DNA of 64,000 nucleotides from positions 1-64,000 of the forward strand of contig NZ_BOOA01000050.1 in the NCBI RefSeq assembly GCF_016862995.1, given 5' to 3'. The position numbers and the translations under genes were made by a program. Every line of letters begins with the position of its first letter. Within the stretch, counting starts at the first letter, position 1. Below are positions 15,374 to 24,024 of the stretch, piece after piece. The notes beneath the pieces were generated by a model. That model searched no databases, was not told the DNA's origin, and saw only the letters and a program-made list of their open reading frames with translations. This stretch comes from Acrocarpospora phusangensis. GTDB lineage: Bacteria > Actinomycetota > Actinomycetes > Streptosporangiales > Streptosporangiaceae.

Positions 15374-18031
15374 CTACTTCTTCGTCGTCGCCCGCGCCCG
15401 CGGCGCCCGCTTCGGCTTCGGCGCGGGCTCGCGGGCCCGCCGCTCCGCCAGCAGCTCGGCCGCCCGCGCGATCGTGATCTCCTCCACCGAGTCCCCCTTG
15501 CGCAGGGACGCGTTGGTCTCGCCGTCCGTCACGTACGGCCCGAAACGCCCGTCCTTCACCACGACCGGCTTGTTCGAGTTGGGATCGTCCCCCAGCTCCC
15601 GCAGCGGCGGCGCGGCGGCCCGCCCGCGCCCCCGCGCCTTGGGCTGCGCGAACAGCGCCTGGGCCTGCTCGATCGTCACCGTGAGCAGGTCCTCCTCCGC
15701 CGCCAGCGACCGGGAGTCGGTCCCCTTCTTGATGTACGGCCCGAACTGCCCGTTGTGCGCCACGACCTCCACGCCGTCGATCTCCCCGACCACCCGGGGG
15801 ATCGTCAGCAGCATCAGCGCGTCCTCAAGCGTGATCTCCTGCAGATCCATCGACTTGAACAGAGAGCTGATCCGCGGTTTGGGAGCGTCCGCCTTCTTGG
15901 TCCGCTTCTTCGTCCCCTCCGCGGCCGGCTCCGGCTCCGGGAGGACCTCGGTGACATACGGGCCGTACTTGCCGTCCCGCGCCTGGATCACGAACCCGGT
16001 CTCCGGGTCCTTGCCCAGCTCACGCGTGGTGCTCGGGCGCGCGAACAGCTCCTCGGCCTTCTCCGCCGTGAGCTCGTCGGGCGTCATGTCCTCGGGCACG
16101 TTGACCCGGGCGCCGTCCCGATCCAGGTACGGCCCGAACCGCCCGACCCGGATCACGATGTCGCTGCCCTTGATCGGGAAGGAGCTGATCTCCTTGGCGT
16201 CGATGTCGCCGAGGTCGCTGACCATCTCCTTGAGGCCTTCGTCCCCTTCGCCCTCGCCGAAGTAGAACCGCCGCAGCTCGGGCACCCGCTCCGCGCGGTC
16301 GTTGGCGATGTCGTCGAGCACCTTCTCCATCTCGGCCGTGAAGTCGTAGTCGACCAGGTTGCCGAAATGCTGCTCAAGCAGGTTGTTCACCGCGAAGGCC
16401 AGGAACGACGGCACCAGCGCCGTGCCCTTCTTGAACACGTACCCGCGGTCCAGGATCGTTCCGATGATCGACGCGTACGTGGACGGCCGGCCGATCTCCC
16501 GGTCTTCGAGCTCCTTGACCAGCGACGCCTCGGTGTAGCGCGCGGGCGGCTTGGTCGCGTGACCGGCCACGTTGAGCTCCAGCGCGGTCAGCGCGTCGCC
16601 TTCGGCCAGGTTCGGCAGGCGCTTCTCGGAGTCGTCCCGATCCGTGGAGGGATCGTCCGCGCCCTCCACGTACGCCTTCAGGAAGCCGTAGAACGTGATC
16701 GTCCGCCCGGTGGCGCTGAACTCGGCCCCTTCCCGGTCGGCGATGACCTTCACCGAGACCGACTCGCCGACGGCGTCCTTCATCTGCGAGGCCACGGTCC
16801 GCTGCCAGATCAGCTCGTACAGGCGGAACATGTCCCCGCTGAGCCCGGTCTCGCCGGGAGTGCGGAACTCCTCCCCGGACGGGCGGATCGCCTCGTGCGC
16901 CTCCTGGGCGTTCTTCACCTTGCTGGCGTAGACGCGTGGCTTGTCCGGCACGTACGCCGAGCCGTACAGCTTGACGGCCTGGCTGCGGGCCGCGGCCACC
17001 GCGGTCTCGGACAGCGTGATGCTGTCCGTTCGCATGTACGTGATGTAGCCGTTCTCATACAGCTTCTGGGCGACCTGCATCGTGTACTTGGCGGAGAACC
17101 CCAGCTTCCGGCTGGCCTCCTGCTGCAACGTGGTCGTCCGAAAGGGCGCGTACGGCTTCCGCGTGTACGGCTTGCGCTCCACCGACCGCACCGCGTACGA
17201 CGCCCCCGACAGGCGTCCGGCCAGCGCGGTCGCCGCGGCTTCGTCCAGATGCAGCGCGTCCGCGGTCTTGAGCTGCCCGGTCGAGGCGAAGTCACGCCCC
17301 TGCGCGACCCGCTTGCCGGCCACGCCGGTCAGCGTCGCGCCGAACCTGCTCGGATCGTCCTCGGCCCTGCCGGTGTCGAACACGGCGGCCAGATCCCAGT
17401 ACGCGGCCGAGGTGAACGCCATTCTGTCGCGTTCCCGTTCGACCACCAGGCGGGTCGCCACCGACTGCACCCGGCCGGCCGACAGCCGGGGCTTGACCTT
17501 CTTCCACAGGACCGGGCTGACCTCGTACCCGTACAGACGGTCGAGGATCCGCCGGGTCTCCTGGGCGTCGACGAGCCGCAGGTTCAGGTCGCGCGGGTTG
17601 GACACCGCGTCCTGGATGGCCTGCGGCGTGATCTCGTGGAACACCATGCGGTGCACCGGAACCTTGGGCTTGAGCACCTCGCGCAGATGCCACGCGATGG
17701 CCTCGCCCTCGCGGTCCTCGTCCGTCGCGAGGTAGAGCTCGTCGGCGTCCTTGAGCAGCGCCTTGAGCTTCGTCACCTGGGACTTCTTGTCCGGATTCAC
17801 GACGTAAAGCGGCTCGAAGTCGTGCTCGACGTTCACGCCGAGTTTGGCCCACGACTCGCCCCGGTACTTCTCCGGGATGTCGTCGGCCTTGCCAGGCAGG
17901 TCACGAATGTGACCGATGCTGGATTCCACGATGTACCCGCGCCCGAGGTACCCAGCGATCGTCTTCGCCTTCGCGGGCGACTCGACGATCACCAGGCGGG
18001 TTCCGCCGGCGTTGCCGTTGTTGGCTGGCAC
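15374..18031 (-). CDS. topA: DNA topoisomerase I
   Basis: An 885-residue type IA topoisomerase that relaxes negative supercoils. Toprim domain: VIVESPAKAKTI with the catalytic Glu near residue 17 and the TDEDREGEA acidic pair near 104-106. The active-site Tyr is Tyr332 in ITYMRTDS. The C-terminal part holds four topoisomerase-C repeats marked by GRFGPYL, GKYGPYV, GQFGPYI and GRFGPYV, then a Lys/Arg/Pro-rich tail typical of actinobacterial TopA that binds DNA and aids processivity. GTG at 18031 (VPANNGNAGG) is chosen over upstream in-frame starts because GAGG precedes it and homologues begin here. The gene is divergent from the DUF5703 gene. Confidence 0.97.
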   Translation of the reverse strand: MPANNGNAGGTRLVIVESPAKAKTIAGYLGRGYIVESSIGHIRDLPGKADDIPEKYRGESWAKLGVNVEHDFEPLYVVNPDKKSQVTKLKALLKDADELYLATDEDREGEAIAWHLREVLKPKVPVHRMVFHEITPQAIQDAVSNPRDLNLRLVDAQETRRILDRLYGYEVSPVLWKKVKPRLSAGRVQSVATRLVVERERDRMAFTSAAYWDLAAVFDTGRAEDDPSRFGATLTGVAGKRVAQGRDFASTGQLKTADALHLDEAAATALAGRLSGASYAVRSVERKPYTRKPYAPFRTTTLQQEASRKLGFSAKYTMQVAQKLYENGYITYMRTDSITLSETAVAAARSQAVKLYGSAYVPDKPRVYASKVKNAQEAHEAIRPSGEEFRTPGETGLSGDMFRLYELIWQRTVASQMKDAVGESVSVKVIADREGAEFSATGRTITFYGFLKAYVEGADDPSTDRDDSEKRLPNLAEGDALTALELNVAGHATKPPARYTEASLVKELEDREIGRPSTYASIIGTILDRGYVFKKGTALVPSFLAFAVNNLLEQHFGNLVDYDFTAEMEKVLDDIANDRAERVPELRRFYFGEGEGDEGLKEMVSDLGDIDAKEISSFPIKGSDIVIRVGRFGPYLDRDGARVNVPEDMTPDELTAEKAEELFARPSTTRELGKDPETGFVIQARDGKYGPYVTEVLPEPEPAAEGTKKRTKKADAPKPRISSLFKSMDLQEITLEDALMLLTIPRVVGEIDGVEVVAHNGQFGPYIKKGTDSRSLAAEEDLLTVTIEQAQALFAQPKARGRGRAAAPPLRELGDDPNSNKPVVVKDGRFGPYVTDGETNASLRKGDSVEEITIARAAELLAERRAREPAPKPKRAPRARATTKK

Positions 18032-18236
18032 GCTGCTACCTACCTCGCTGTTCGCTGTCGTTTCCCCGTACTTACCGGTGTCGTGGCTCTGCCGACCCCG
18101 TTTCGACGGTAACCCGTCTCCGGTAGTCCTACCCCCAAGGCCTACCCGGATCGGCCACCGCCTGGACCCGTCTCTCCACGAGGACGCAGAATAGAGCCCA
18201 AGAGGTTCCACCGTCCCAACGGGAGACTAATCGCTG

Positions 18237-18422
18237 ATGCTGGACTACTCCTACATGGAGCTGTACTTGCCGCGCGGAACAACTCGCGAAACCGCTCGCC
18301 AGGTACTGACCGAGCATGCGGAGTACGGGCATTGGGAACTTGACCGGCTGCGACTGTATCCCGACGGAAGCCGGCGCGTACGGCTGCGCCGGAGGATCAT
18401 CCGGGTCAGCCGAACCATGTGA
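18237..18422 (+). CDS. DUF5703 family protein
   Basis: A 61-residue protein recognised by the conserved actinobacterial string around YMELYLPRGTTRETAR, then LTEHAEYGHWELDRLRLYPD and an Arg-rich end (VRLRRRIIRVSRTM). Members are small, cytoplasmic and of unknown function and usually lie next to topA, as here (divergent, about 200 bp apart). The length is normal for the family. Confidence 0.85.
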   Translation: MLDYSYMELYLPRGTTRETARQVLTEHAEYGHWELDRLRLYPDGSRRVRLRRRIIRVSRTM

Positions 18423-18456
18423 TCGTCCCAAGTCACACCAGTTCCGTGCGAAAAAG

Positions 18457-18497
18457 GCTTTGCCCGTCCCGGGCCGCGCCCCCGGAACGGGCAAAGC
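18457..18497. terminator. Bidirectional terminator between DUF5703 and chaplin genes
   Basis: GCTTTGCCCGT at 18457 pairs perfectly with ACGGGCAAAGC ending at 18497, with an inner CCGG/CCGG extension and a small GC-rich loop. It lies between two convergent genes and would serve both strands. Confidence 0.8.
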
Positions 18498-18585
18498 TTC
18501 TGTGCTCACATCCGCTGGCTGCGGGGAGCGTCTGTGGTCACCCCGGCAAGGGTGAGAAAACCGTTACCTTCGACCGACGGGCTTG

Positions 18586-20520
18586 TTACCTCCGGCCCGG
18601 GCGAAAGCGACGGGTGGACGCGAAGAGCGTCGCCGAGGCGGCGAACATCGCGCCGAGCAGCAGAGCCACCAGCGAGCCGCCGTTCATGCCGGTGAGACCG
18701 GCCGGCTGCTCCGCGCTCATCAGGCCGAGGCCGCCGACCGGCAGCGCGCTCGCCGCCTGGCCGAGGGAGCCGGCCACGGGCAGCGAACCGGCCAGGCCGG
18801 TCACCGGGGCGATGGGGCTGGCGGCGGTCGTGGCCGTGCGGGCCGGGGCCGCGGGGGCGCCGGGCAGACCCGGGAGGCCGGGCAGCGCGGGCAGGCCGAG
18901 CATGCCCGGCAGGTCGCCCACGAGCGGCAGCGCGGGCAGGCCCGCGGCGCTCATCTTCTGGGTGAAGTTGCCCACGTCCTTGACCCCGGCCAGGGACGGC
19001 ACCGACGGCAGGCCGGGCAGCATGCCACTCGCCTGCGAGGCGTTGACCTTGCCCCAGCTCCTGGTCCAGTACGAGTAGCCCGCGTCCGCGGCGGACTGGG
19101 CCTCGCTGACCGCGCCGACCCGGGAGCCGCCGAGGCAGCCCGCGGCCGCGTCGCCGAGGACGGCGGCCGAGTTGCCGCACGCGTTGATCGGGGCGGTGAT
19201 CGGCGCGACCACCTGGTTGCCGGCCGCGACGCCGTGCTTCCCGTCGGTGGTGTTGCCCCCGCCGCCTGGGCCGCCGTCGGCGTAGACGCCGCCCTTGCAG
19301 TGCGCCTCGGAGGCGCCCAGCGCGGCCACCGCGTTGCCGCAGGCGTTGATCGGGGCGGTGATCGGCGCGACCACCTGGTTGCCCGCCAGCGCGCCCGAGC
19401 GGCCCGACGTGGTGTTGCCGCCGGCGCCCTTGCCGCCGTTCTTCACCGACGCGCCCCCGAGGCAGCCCGCGAAGGCCTCCCCGGCGACGGCGACGGCGTT
19501 GCCGCAGATGTTGATGGGCGCGGTGATCGGCGCCACCACCTGGTTCCCGGACAACAACCCGGACTTCCCGTCCGTACGGTTGCCACCCGCGGCCGTCCCC
19601 GGCAGGGTGTTCTGCACCTCGGTGCCGCCCTTGCAGCCCGAGACGCCGCCGCCGACGCTGTTGCCGCACAGGTTGATCGGCAGGCTGACCGGCGCGATCA
19701 CCTGGTTGCCGCTGCCGGCCCCGAACCGCCCGTCGGTGTCGTTGCCGGTCGAGCCCTTGGCCTGGTGGTAGCGGTGCCCCGGCTTGCCCGGCTTGCCGGT
19801 GTTGGTCACCGACGAGCCGCCCTTGCAGCCCGAGAAGGCCTCGCCGAAGATCGCGACGGTGTTGCCGCAGATGTTGATCGGGCCGCTGATCGGCGCGATG
19901 ACCTGGTTCCCGCCGAGCACCGAGGAGCGCCCCGAGGTGCGGTTGCCGCCCGCGCCGACCCCGGTGTTGCGGACCGACGAGCCGCCCTTGCAGCCGGCGA
20001 CCGCCTCGCCGAAGATCGCGATGGCGTTGCCGCAGGCGTTGACGGGCGCGCTGATCGGAGCCGTGATCTGGTTGCCGCCGAGCACGCTGTGGTCGCCGTT
20101 GGTGGTGTTGCCGCCGGCGCCGCCGTGCCCGGAGTTCTTGACCGAGGAGCCGCCCACGCAGCCGGCCTGGGAGCTGCCGAACAGCGAGACGGCGTTGCCG
20201 CAGGCGTTGACCGGCGCGCTGATGGGCGCGTTGACCTGGTTGCCGCCGAGCACGCTGCTGTTGCCCGAGGTCTTGCCGGGAATGCCCTTGGTGGTGTTCT
20301 CGACCGAGGCCCCGCCCTTGGAGCCGGCGGTGGAGTCGCCCGCCACGCCGACCGCGTTGCCGCTGATGTCGATGGGCAGGGAGACGGGCAGGTTGACCTG
20401 GTTGCCGCCGCCGACAGAGCTGGTGCCGGAGGTGTCGGCGATAGCCGTACCGCTGCCGAGGGCCATGACGCCGGCCGCGAGCAGCGCGGCGGGGGCTGAG
20501 CCCTTCGCCCACGTTCGCAT
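18586..20520 (-). CDS. Eight-repeat chaplin surface protein
   Basis: A 644-residue secreted protein: signal peptide (residues 1-28, cut near AIA-DT), eight chaplin-like units, a Pro/Leu-rich low-complexity stalk, and a C-terminal membrane span with basic tail (VALLLGAMFAASATLFASTR). Each unit follows GNQV-x-APIxAPVNxCGNAV-x8-9-GC-x-GG; units 2-8 keep the Cys pair, while unit 1 has ISGNAV and AGSKGG and lacks both Cys. Classical long chaplins carry two such units plus a sortase signal; here I see eight and no clear LAXTG motif, so the tail span may anchor it. Chaplins assemble as amyloid-like films that let aerial hyphae break the surface. RBS AGGAG eight bases before ATG. Confidence 0.88.
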   Translation of the reverse strand: MRTWAKGSAPAALLAAGVMALGSGTAIADTSGTSSVGGGNQVNLPVSLPIDISGNAVGVAGDSTAGSKGGASVENTTKGIPGKTSGNSSVLGGNQVNAPISAPVNACGNAVSLFGSSQAGCVGGSSVKNSGHGGAGGNTTNGDHSVLGGNQITAPISAPVNACGNAIAIFGEAVAGCKGGSSVRNTGVGAGGNRTSGRSSVLGGNQVIAPISGPINICGNTVAIFGEAFSGCKGGSSVTNTGKPGKPGHRYHQAKGSTGNDTDGRFGAGSGNQVIAPVSLPINLCGNSVGGGVSGCKGGTEVQNTLPGTAAGGNRTDGKSGLLSGNQVVAPITAPINICGNAVAVAGEAFAGCLGGASVKNGGKGAGGNTTSGRSGALAGNQVVAPITAPINACGNAVAALGASEAHCKGGVYADGGPGGGGNTTDGKHGVAAGNQVVAPITAPINACGNSAAVLGDAAAGCLGGSRVGAVSEAQSAADAGYSYWTRSWGKVNASQASGMLPGLPSVPSLAGVKDVGNFTQKMSAAGLPALPLVGDLPGMLGLPALPGLPGLPGAPAAPARTATTAASPIAPVTGLAGSLPVAGSLGQAASALPVGGLGLMSAEQPAGLTGMNGGSLVALLLGAMFAASATLFASTRRFRPGRR

Positions 20521-20748
20521 GATGAATGCTCCTAGTGGTTCTTTTGGGGGTTACCTGACAGCTCGCGAGAGATGCCCAAGCCCAGGGCGTGGCACGTCGC
20601 GAGGGTGGTGGATTTCCGCGTCACCCGCGTGATCAGGAGCGGCTCAGGGATCGACGCACCCGAGACAGGGGGGTCGAAAGGCACGCTCCGCGACCGGCCG
20701 CTGCCCTGTGCGGGCTGCCTGACGGCAGGGGCCGGTCTGGAGGCGGGG

Positions 20749-21306
20749 TCAGTCAGGAGAGAAGGAAGGGTCGTCCGCAGCCGTGCGGACGACAGGGGGC
20801 ACGAGCGCCGCCAGCGGGGCGGGCGAATGTGCGAGCCGCGGGTCGGCGAAGGACCTCGCGACATCCCCGAACATGATCGACCCACCGCTGGTCGGGGGAA
20901 TCAGACCGTTCCCCGGGGTGTGGTCAGCGGTGGACGGGTCGGGCAGGACGGGCGTGGACTGGCTGGTGAGCCCGTCGACGTTCCGCCCAGCCATCGCCTC
21001 GGCGTTGACCGAGGCGTCGATGCCGTCACTCGTGGGGAAACCGTCGGCGTGGGGCGCCGACCCGGTGACGACAGCTGAGGGCGCCGCCTCGGCCACGGCC
21101 GTAGCCGTGCCGAAGACGCCGAAAATCACGCCCACCAGCCATCCGACGGCGATGAGACCGCCGATGACCAGCAGACGACCAAGCCGGGAGTCGGCCGCGA
21201 ACCGCGCCATCCGATCGTCCCGGGCCGGACGGCGGTCGGTCGCGGGCACGCACAGGTCAGCGGAAGGCGAAAGCGCCTCCAGCTGAGACCCAGGCGTGCG
21301 TGCCAC
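20749..21306 (-). CDS. Small membrane-anchored hypothetical protein
   Basis: A 185-residue protein with a cytoplasmic basic N-terminus, one membrane span (LLVIGGLIAVGWLVGVIFGVFG) and an extracellular, Ala/Ser/Pro-rich low-complexity region without recognisable domain. The GTG start has GGGGAGG four bases upstream. It is on the same strand as, and upstream of, the chaplin gene, with about 230 bp between them, so a linked role at the cell surface is possible but unproven. I do not recognise a family. Confidence 0.6.
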   Translation of the reverse strand: MARTPGSQLEALSPSADLCVPATDRRPARDDRMARFAADSRLGRLLVIGGLIAVGWLVGVIFGVFGTATAVAEAAPSAVVTGSAPHADGFPTSDGIDASVNAEAMAGRNVDGLTSQSTPVLPDPSTADHTPGNGLIPPTSGGSIMFGDVARSFADPRLAHSPAPLAALVPPVVRTAADDPSFSPD

Positions 21307-21400
21307 GCGACCTCCCCAACTCCGTCGAGCCGCCCGATGCGGATCAACCCCTCAACGGAGCGTTACGTTATCAGCACCCACCGTCAACGCAACGGGTTTC

Positions 21401-22696
21401 TCAGCAGTAATCGAGGAACCGGTCAAGAACGCGCACCCCAAACTTGAGCGAATCCACCGGAACCCGCTCGTCGATGCCATGGAACATCCCCGAGAAGTCC
21501 AAAGTCGGGGGCAGCTTCAGCGGCGCGAACCCGAACCCGCGCAGTCCCAGCCGGCTGAACGCCTTCAGATCCGTCCCCCCCGACAGCGTGTACGGCACCG
21601 CCCGCGCCCCCGGGTCCTCCGCCCGCAGCGCGTCCGCCATCGCCGTCACCAGCCGCCCTTCGAACGCGGTCTCGACCGCGACGTCGTGGTAGACGTGCTC
21701 CCGCGTGATGTTCGGCCCGAGCAGCTCGTCGATGGTCGCGAAGAACTCCTCCTCGAATCCCGGCAGGAACCGCCCGTCCACGTGCGCGGTCGCCGTCTGC
21801 GGGATCACGTTGGCCTTGTACCCCGCGTCCAGCATGGTCGGATTGGCGGTGTTGCGGAGAGTCGCCCCGATCATCCGGGCGATCGGCCCCAGTTTGGCGA
21901 CGGCCTCCTCGGCGTCGTCCGCCTTGACCTCGATGTCGAGGGCCTCGCGGAAGAAGGCCTGGACGGTGGGCGTGAGCCGTACCGGCCATTCGTAGCGGCC
22001 CAGCCGGCCGATCGCCTCGGCCAGCTCGGTCACGGCGTTCTCGCCGTTCAGCATGGATCCGTGACCCGCGCGGCCGGTCGCGGTGAGCTTCATCCAGGCG
22101 ATGCCCTTCTCGGCCGCCTCGATCAGGTAGACGCGCCGGCGCTCGCCCACGGTGACGCTGAAGCCGCCGACCTCGCCGATCGCCTCGGTGCAGCCCTCGA
22201 AGACGTCCGCGTGCTTCTCCACCAGCCACTGCGCGCCGTAGTGCCCGCCCGCCTCCTCGTCGGCGGTGAACAGCAGCACGACATCCCGCGGCGGCCTGCG
22301 CCCCTCGCCGAGCCGCTTCCGCACCACCGCGAGGATCATGGCGTCCATGTCCTTCATGTCGACGGCGCCGCGGCCCCACACGCACCCGTCCTGGACCTCG
22401 CCGCTCAGCGGGTGCACCTGCCAGTCGTTCGGGTCGAAGGGGACCACGTCCAGGTGCCCGTGCAGCACGAGCGCGTCCCGCCCCGGGTCCTCCCCCGCGA
22501 TCCTGGCCACCACGTTGGCCCTGCCCCGGTCGCTCTCCAGGATCCGCGCCTCGACGCCCACCTCGGCGAGCTTCTCCGCCACGTACTCGGCGGCCACCCG
22601 CTCACCCGGCCCCGCGTTGTCCCCCGCGTTGCGCGTATCGATCCGGATCAGATCCCCGCACAGGCCTACAACGTCATCCTCACCCAGCCCGGCCAT
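21401..22696 (-). CDS. M20-family metallopeptidase/deacylase
   Basis: A 431-residue dinuclear zinc hydrolase. Metal-site motifs are all present: LHGHLDVVP (His81), AVDMKDMDA (Asp113), the catalytic/metal pair in LFTADEEAGG (Glu147-Glu148) and the C-terminal His in GMFHGIDERV. The dimerisation domain lies about residues 195-310. Members remove N-acyl groups or cut dipeptides (ArgE/DapE/carboxypeptidase group); the exact substrate is not visible. Start ATG has GGAGG seven bases upstream. It is read away from the tRNA-Leu gene. Confidence 0.9.
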   Translation of the reverse strand: MAGLGEDDVVGLCGDLIRIDTRNAGDNAGPGERVAAEYVAEKLAEVGVEARILESDRGRANVVARIAGEDPGRDALVLHGHLDVVPFDPNDWQVHPLSGEVQDGCVWGRGAVDMKDMDAMILAVVRKRLGEGRRPPRDVVLLFTADEEAGGHYGAQWLVEKHADVFEGCTEAIGEVGGFSVTVGERRRVYLIEAAEKGIAWMKLTATGRAGHGSMLNGENAVTELAEAIGRLGRYEWPVRLTPTVQAFFREALDIEVKADDAEEAVAKLGPIARMIGATLRNTANPTMLDAGYKANVIPQTATAHVDGRFLPGFEEEFFATIDELLGPNITREHVYHDVAVETAFEGRLVTAMADALRAEDPGARAVPYTLSGGTDLKAFSRLGLRGFGFAPLKLPPTLDFSGMFHGIDERVPVDSLKFGVRVLDRFLDYC

Positions 22697-22827
22697 CCTG
22701 TTTCCTCCAGAGTCGGTACGGCTTGCGACTCCATCCTGTCCGATCGGATAGCTGGATGAACCACAGGGCGGCGAGTGCTAACCTTTAACAGCCGACGCGG
22801 GATGACGGTTCCGCGTGCAGGCACCAC

Positions 22828-22916
22828 GTCCGGGTGGCGGAATAGGCAGACGCGCTAGCTTGAGGTGCTAGTGCCCAGTGATGGGCATGGGGGTTCAAGT
22901 CCCCCCTCGGACACCA
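22828..22916 (+). tRNA. tRNA-Leu (anticodon GAG)
   Basis: GTCCGGGTGGCGGAATAGG starts a class II tRNA with a long variable arm (GTGCCCAGTGATGGGCAT), anticodon loop CTTGAGG giving GAG, T arm GGGGGTTCAAGTCCCCC, acceptor 3' strand CTCGGAC, discriminator A and an encoded CCA at 22914-22916. One G-T wobble lies in the acceptor stem. The 3' end abuts a terminator and then an integrase remnant. Confidence 0.95.
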
Positions 22917-22918
22917 TG

Positions 22919-22945
22919 AAAAGCCCTGCTCAGCGGGGCTTTCTT
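22919..22945 (+). terminator. Rho-independent terminator of tRNA-Leu
   Basis: AAAGCCC (22920-22926) pairs with GGGCTTT (22936-22942) around a small GCT/AGC inner stem, followed by CTTC. It starts three bases after the encoded CCA. Confidence 0.85.
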
Positions 22946-22999
22946 CATGTCGGGGTTGCAACGCAGCCTGATCGATGTCAGGCGAGAGAACGGCCCGGT

Positions 23000-23104
23000 C
23001 TCGGCGGCTTCCGCCTGCATGCCCCTGATGACGTGCGCGTAGATGTTCATCGTGATCGACGGGTTGGCGTGGCCCAACCGTTCCCGAACGACCTCCACGG
23101 GCAC
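23000..23104 (-). pseudogene. Tyrosine recombinase C-terminal remnant
   Basis: The minus strand encodes VPVEVVRERLGHANPSITMN, then IYAHVIRGMQAEAAE. This is box III of tyrosine recombinases: the LGHA segment followed by the catalytic Tyr in NIYAHV. Immediately upstream the reading frame breaks; an adjacent frame carries LEDLRLASPEIAS, a possible decayed box II. The N-terminal body is missing. The fragment points to the 3' end of tRNA-Leu, the standard int position of an integrated plasmid-like element (pSAM2 type). Confidence 0.8.
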
Positions 23105-23201
23105 GAGGCTATCTCTGGTGACGCGAGACGGAGATCCTCAAGACTGGCGACGCCTGCGCCTCGCGTGGGCGTGTCCGGCACAAGTTCCATCAGGCACCGG
23201 A

Positions 23202-23489
23202 GTGGCCAGACAGTTCGAGCTGATGAACCTGCTCGTGCAGGGAAAGATATCCACGCCCGCATTCGCCAGGGATTGGTTGTCCGCGCGACGAACATCCCTC
23301 GATAACGGAGAGCGGCTGAGGGAATCTTTCGAACGCGCGATGAACAACGTCTTCTATCTGCTGGATAACTATTCGATCGACCCATCGCTACGAAACCCAT
23401 CGGATGTATCCGACGAAGCCCTAATCGAGGGAGTCCGATACGCCTTGGAGGATCTCAGCGCATTGGATGGCAAATACAGAGATAGCTGA
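23202..23489 (+). CDS. Colicin-immunity-like small protein
   Basis: About 95 residues from a GTG at 23202 (start uncertain because the upstream sequence is rearranged). The sequence FELMNLLVQGKISTPAFAR, DWLSARRTSLDNGERLRES, VFYLLDNYSIDPSLRN and EALIEGVRYALEDL has the length, helical order and FY-L-DNYS-DP-LR motif of the bacterial self-protective colicin-like immunity family (Pfam Colicin_immun type). Such proteins bind and neutralise a cognate toxic nuclease; no toxin gene is visible nearby, so this may be an orphan carried by the former tRNA-Leu element. Family call moderate. Confidence 0.6.
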   Translation: MARQFELMNLLVQGKISTPAFARDWLSARRTSLDNGERLRESFERAMNNVFYLLDNYSIDPSLRNPSDVSDEALIEGVRYALEDLSALDGKYRDS

Positions 23490-23685
23490 ACGCGTCGTTA
23501 ATCGTCATTCGTGGCCGCCCTCGGCAATTGATCGGCGAACTGACCAGCGGCTCTGTCCACAGGAGACCATCGTCCGGGCGCTGCCGATCTCATGGCGTGG
23601 ATTCACGTAGAGCACGATTGGTCCGAGGAGACCCCGGGTAGTGCTGCAACAGCGGCTCCGGGACGCGATCAGGAAAGGGCTGCCA

Positions 23686-24024
23686 ATGGCCAAGCGGATG
23701 AAGTTCCATCATCTTTCCACGACCTGCCAGCCATGGTGCATGCAGCATGAAAGCGGCGATGCGTGGCCTCAGGACGCTTACTGCGTTGCCGTGTACTCCA
23801 GCCCGGTCTTCGGGAAGATCCAGATGTTCAACAATCCGGGTTACGGCGAGAAGGGACCGTTCATCGGCCTGTGGGAGGTCCGAGACGTAGAGCTCACCGT
23901 GGATCAGGCCGAAGAGTTTGGTCGGGCGATACTCAATTTTGTCGAGGCGGTTCGCCGCAGTCGGCGCCCTGCAGTTGGCGATGGTCAGCAGGTGACTCGT
24001 CCATCCGCCTTTCTCCGGATGTGA
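23686..24024 (+). CDS. DUF6907-like hypothetical protein
   Basis: About 112 residues from ATG at 23686, which has AGGAAAGG seven bases upstream. It has the CQPWCMQHESGD opening (a Cys/His cluster of the C-x-x-W-C type), a central strand region (YCVAVYSSPVFGKIQMF) and an ELTVDQAEEFGRAILNFVEA helix, the order seen in DUF6907-like proteins common on actinomycete integrative elements and plasmids. Function unknown; it fits as residual cargo of the tRNA-Leu element. It is convergent with the alkyl sulfatase gene, whose stop lies one base away. Confidence 0.55.
   Translation: MAKRMKFHHLSTTCQPWCMQHESGDAWPQDAYCVAVYSSPVFGKIQMFNNPGYGEKGPFIGLWEVRDVELTVDQAEEFGRAILNFVEAVRRSRRPAVGDGQQVTRPSAFLRM

Noticed and set aside
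15755-18112. 785-codon open frame on the plus strand opposite topA
   Set aside because: It is the complement of a well-conserved topoisomerase gene; the Arg/His/Gly-rich translation has no domain, which is the usual artefact of high-GC third positions.
18506-20512. Long open frames on both strands over the chaplin gene (also 18583-20499 plus)
   Set aside because: Repetitive Gly/Ala-coding DNA keeps other frames open. Only the frame 18586-20520 gives a signal peptide, chaplin units and a membrane tail.
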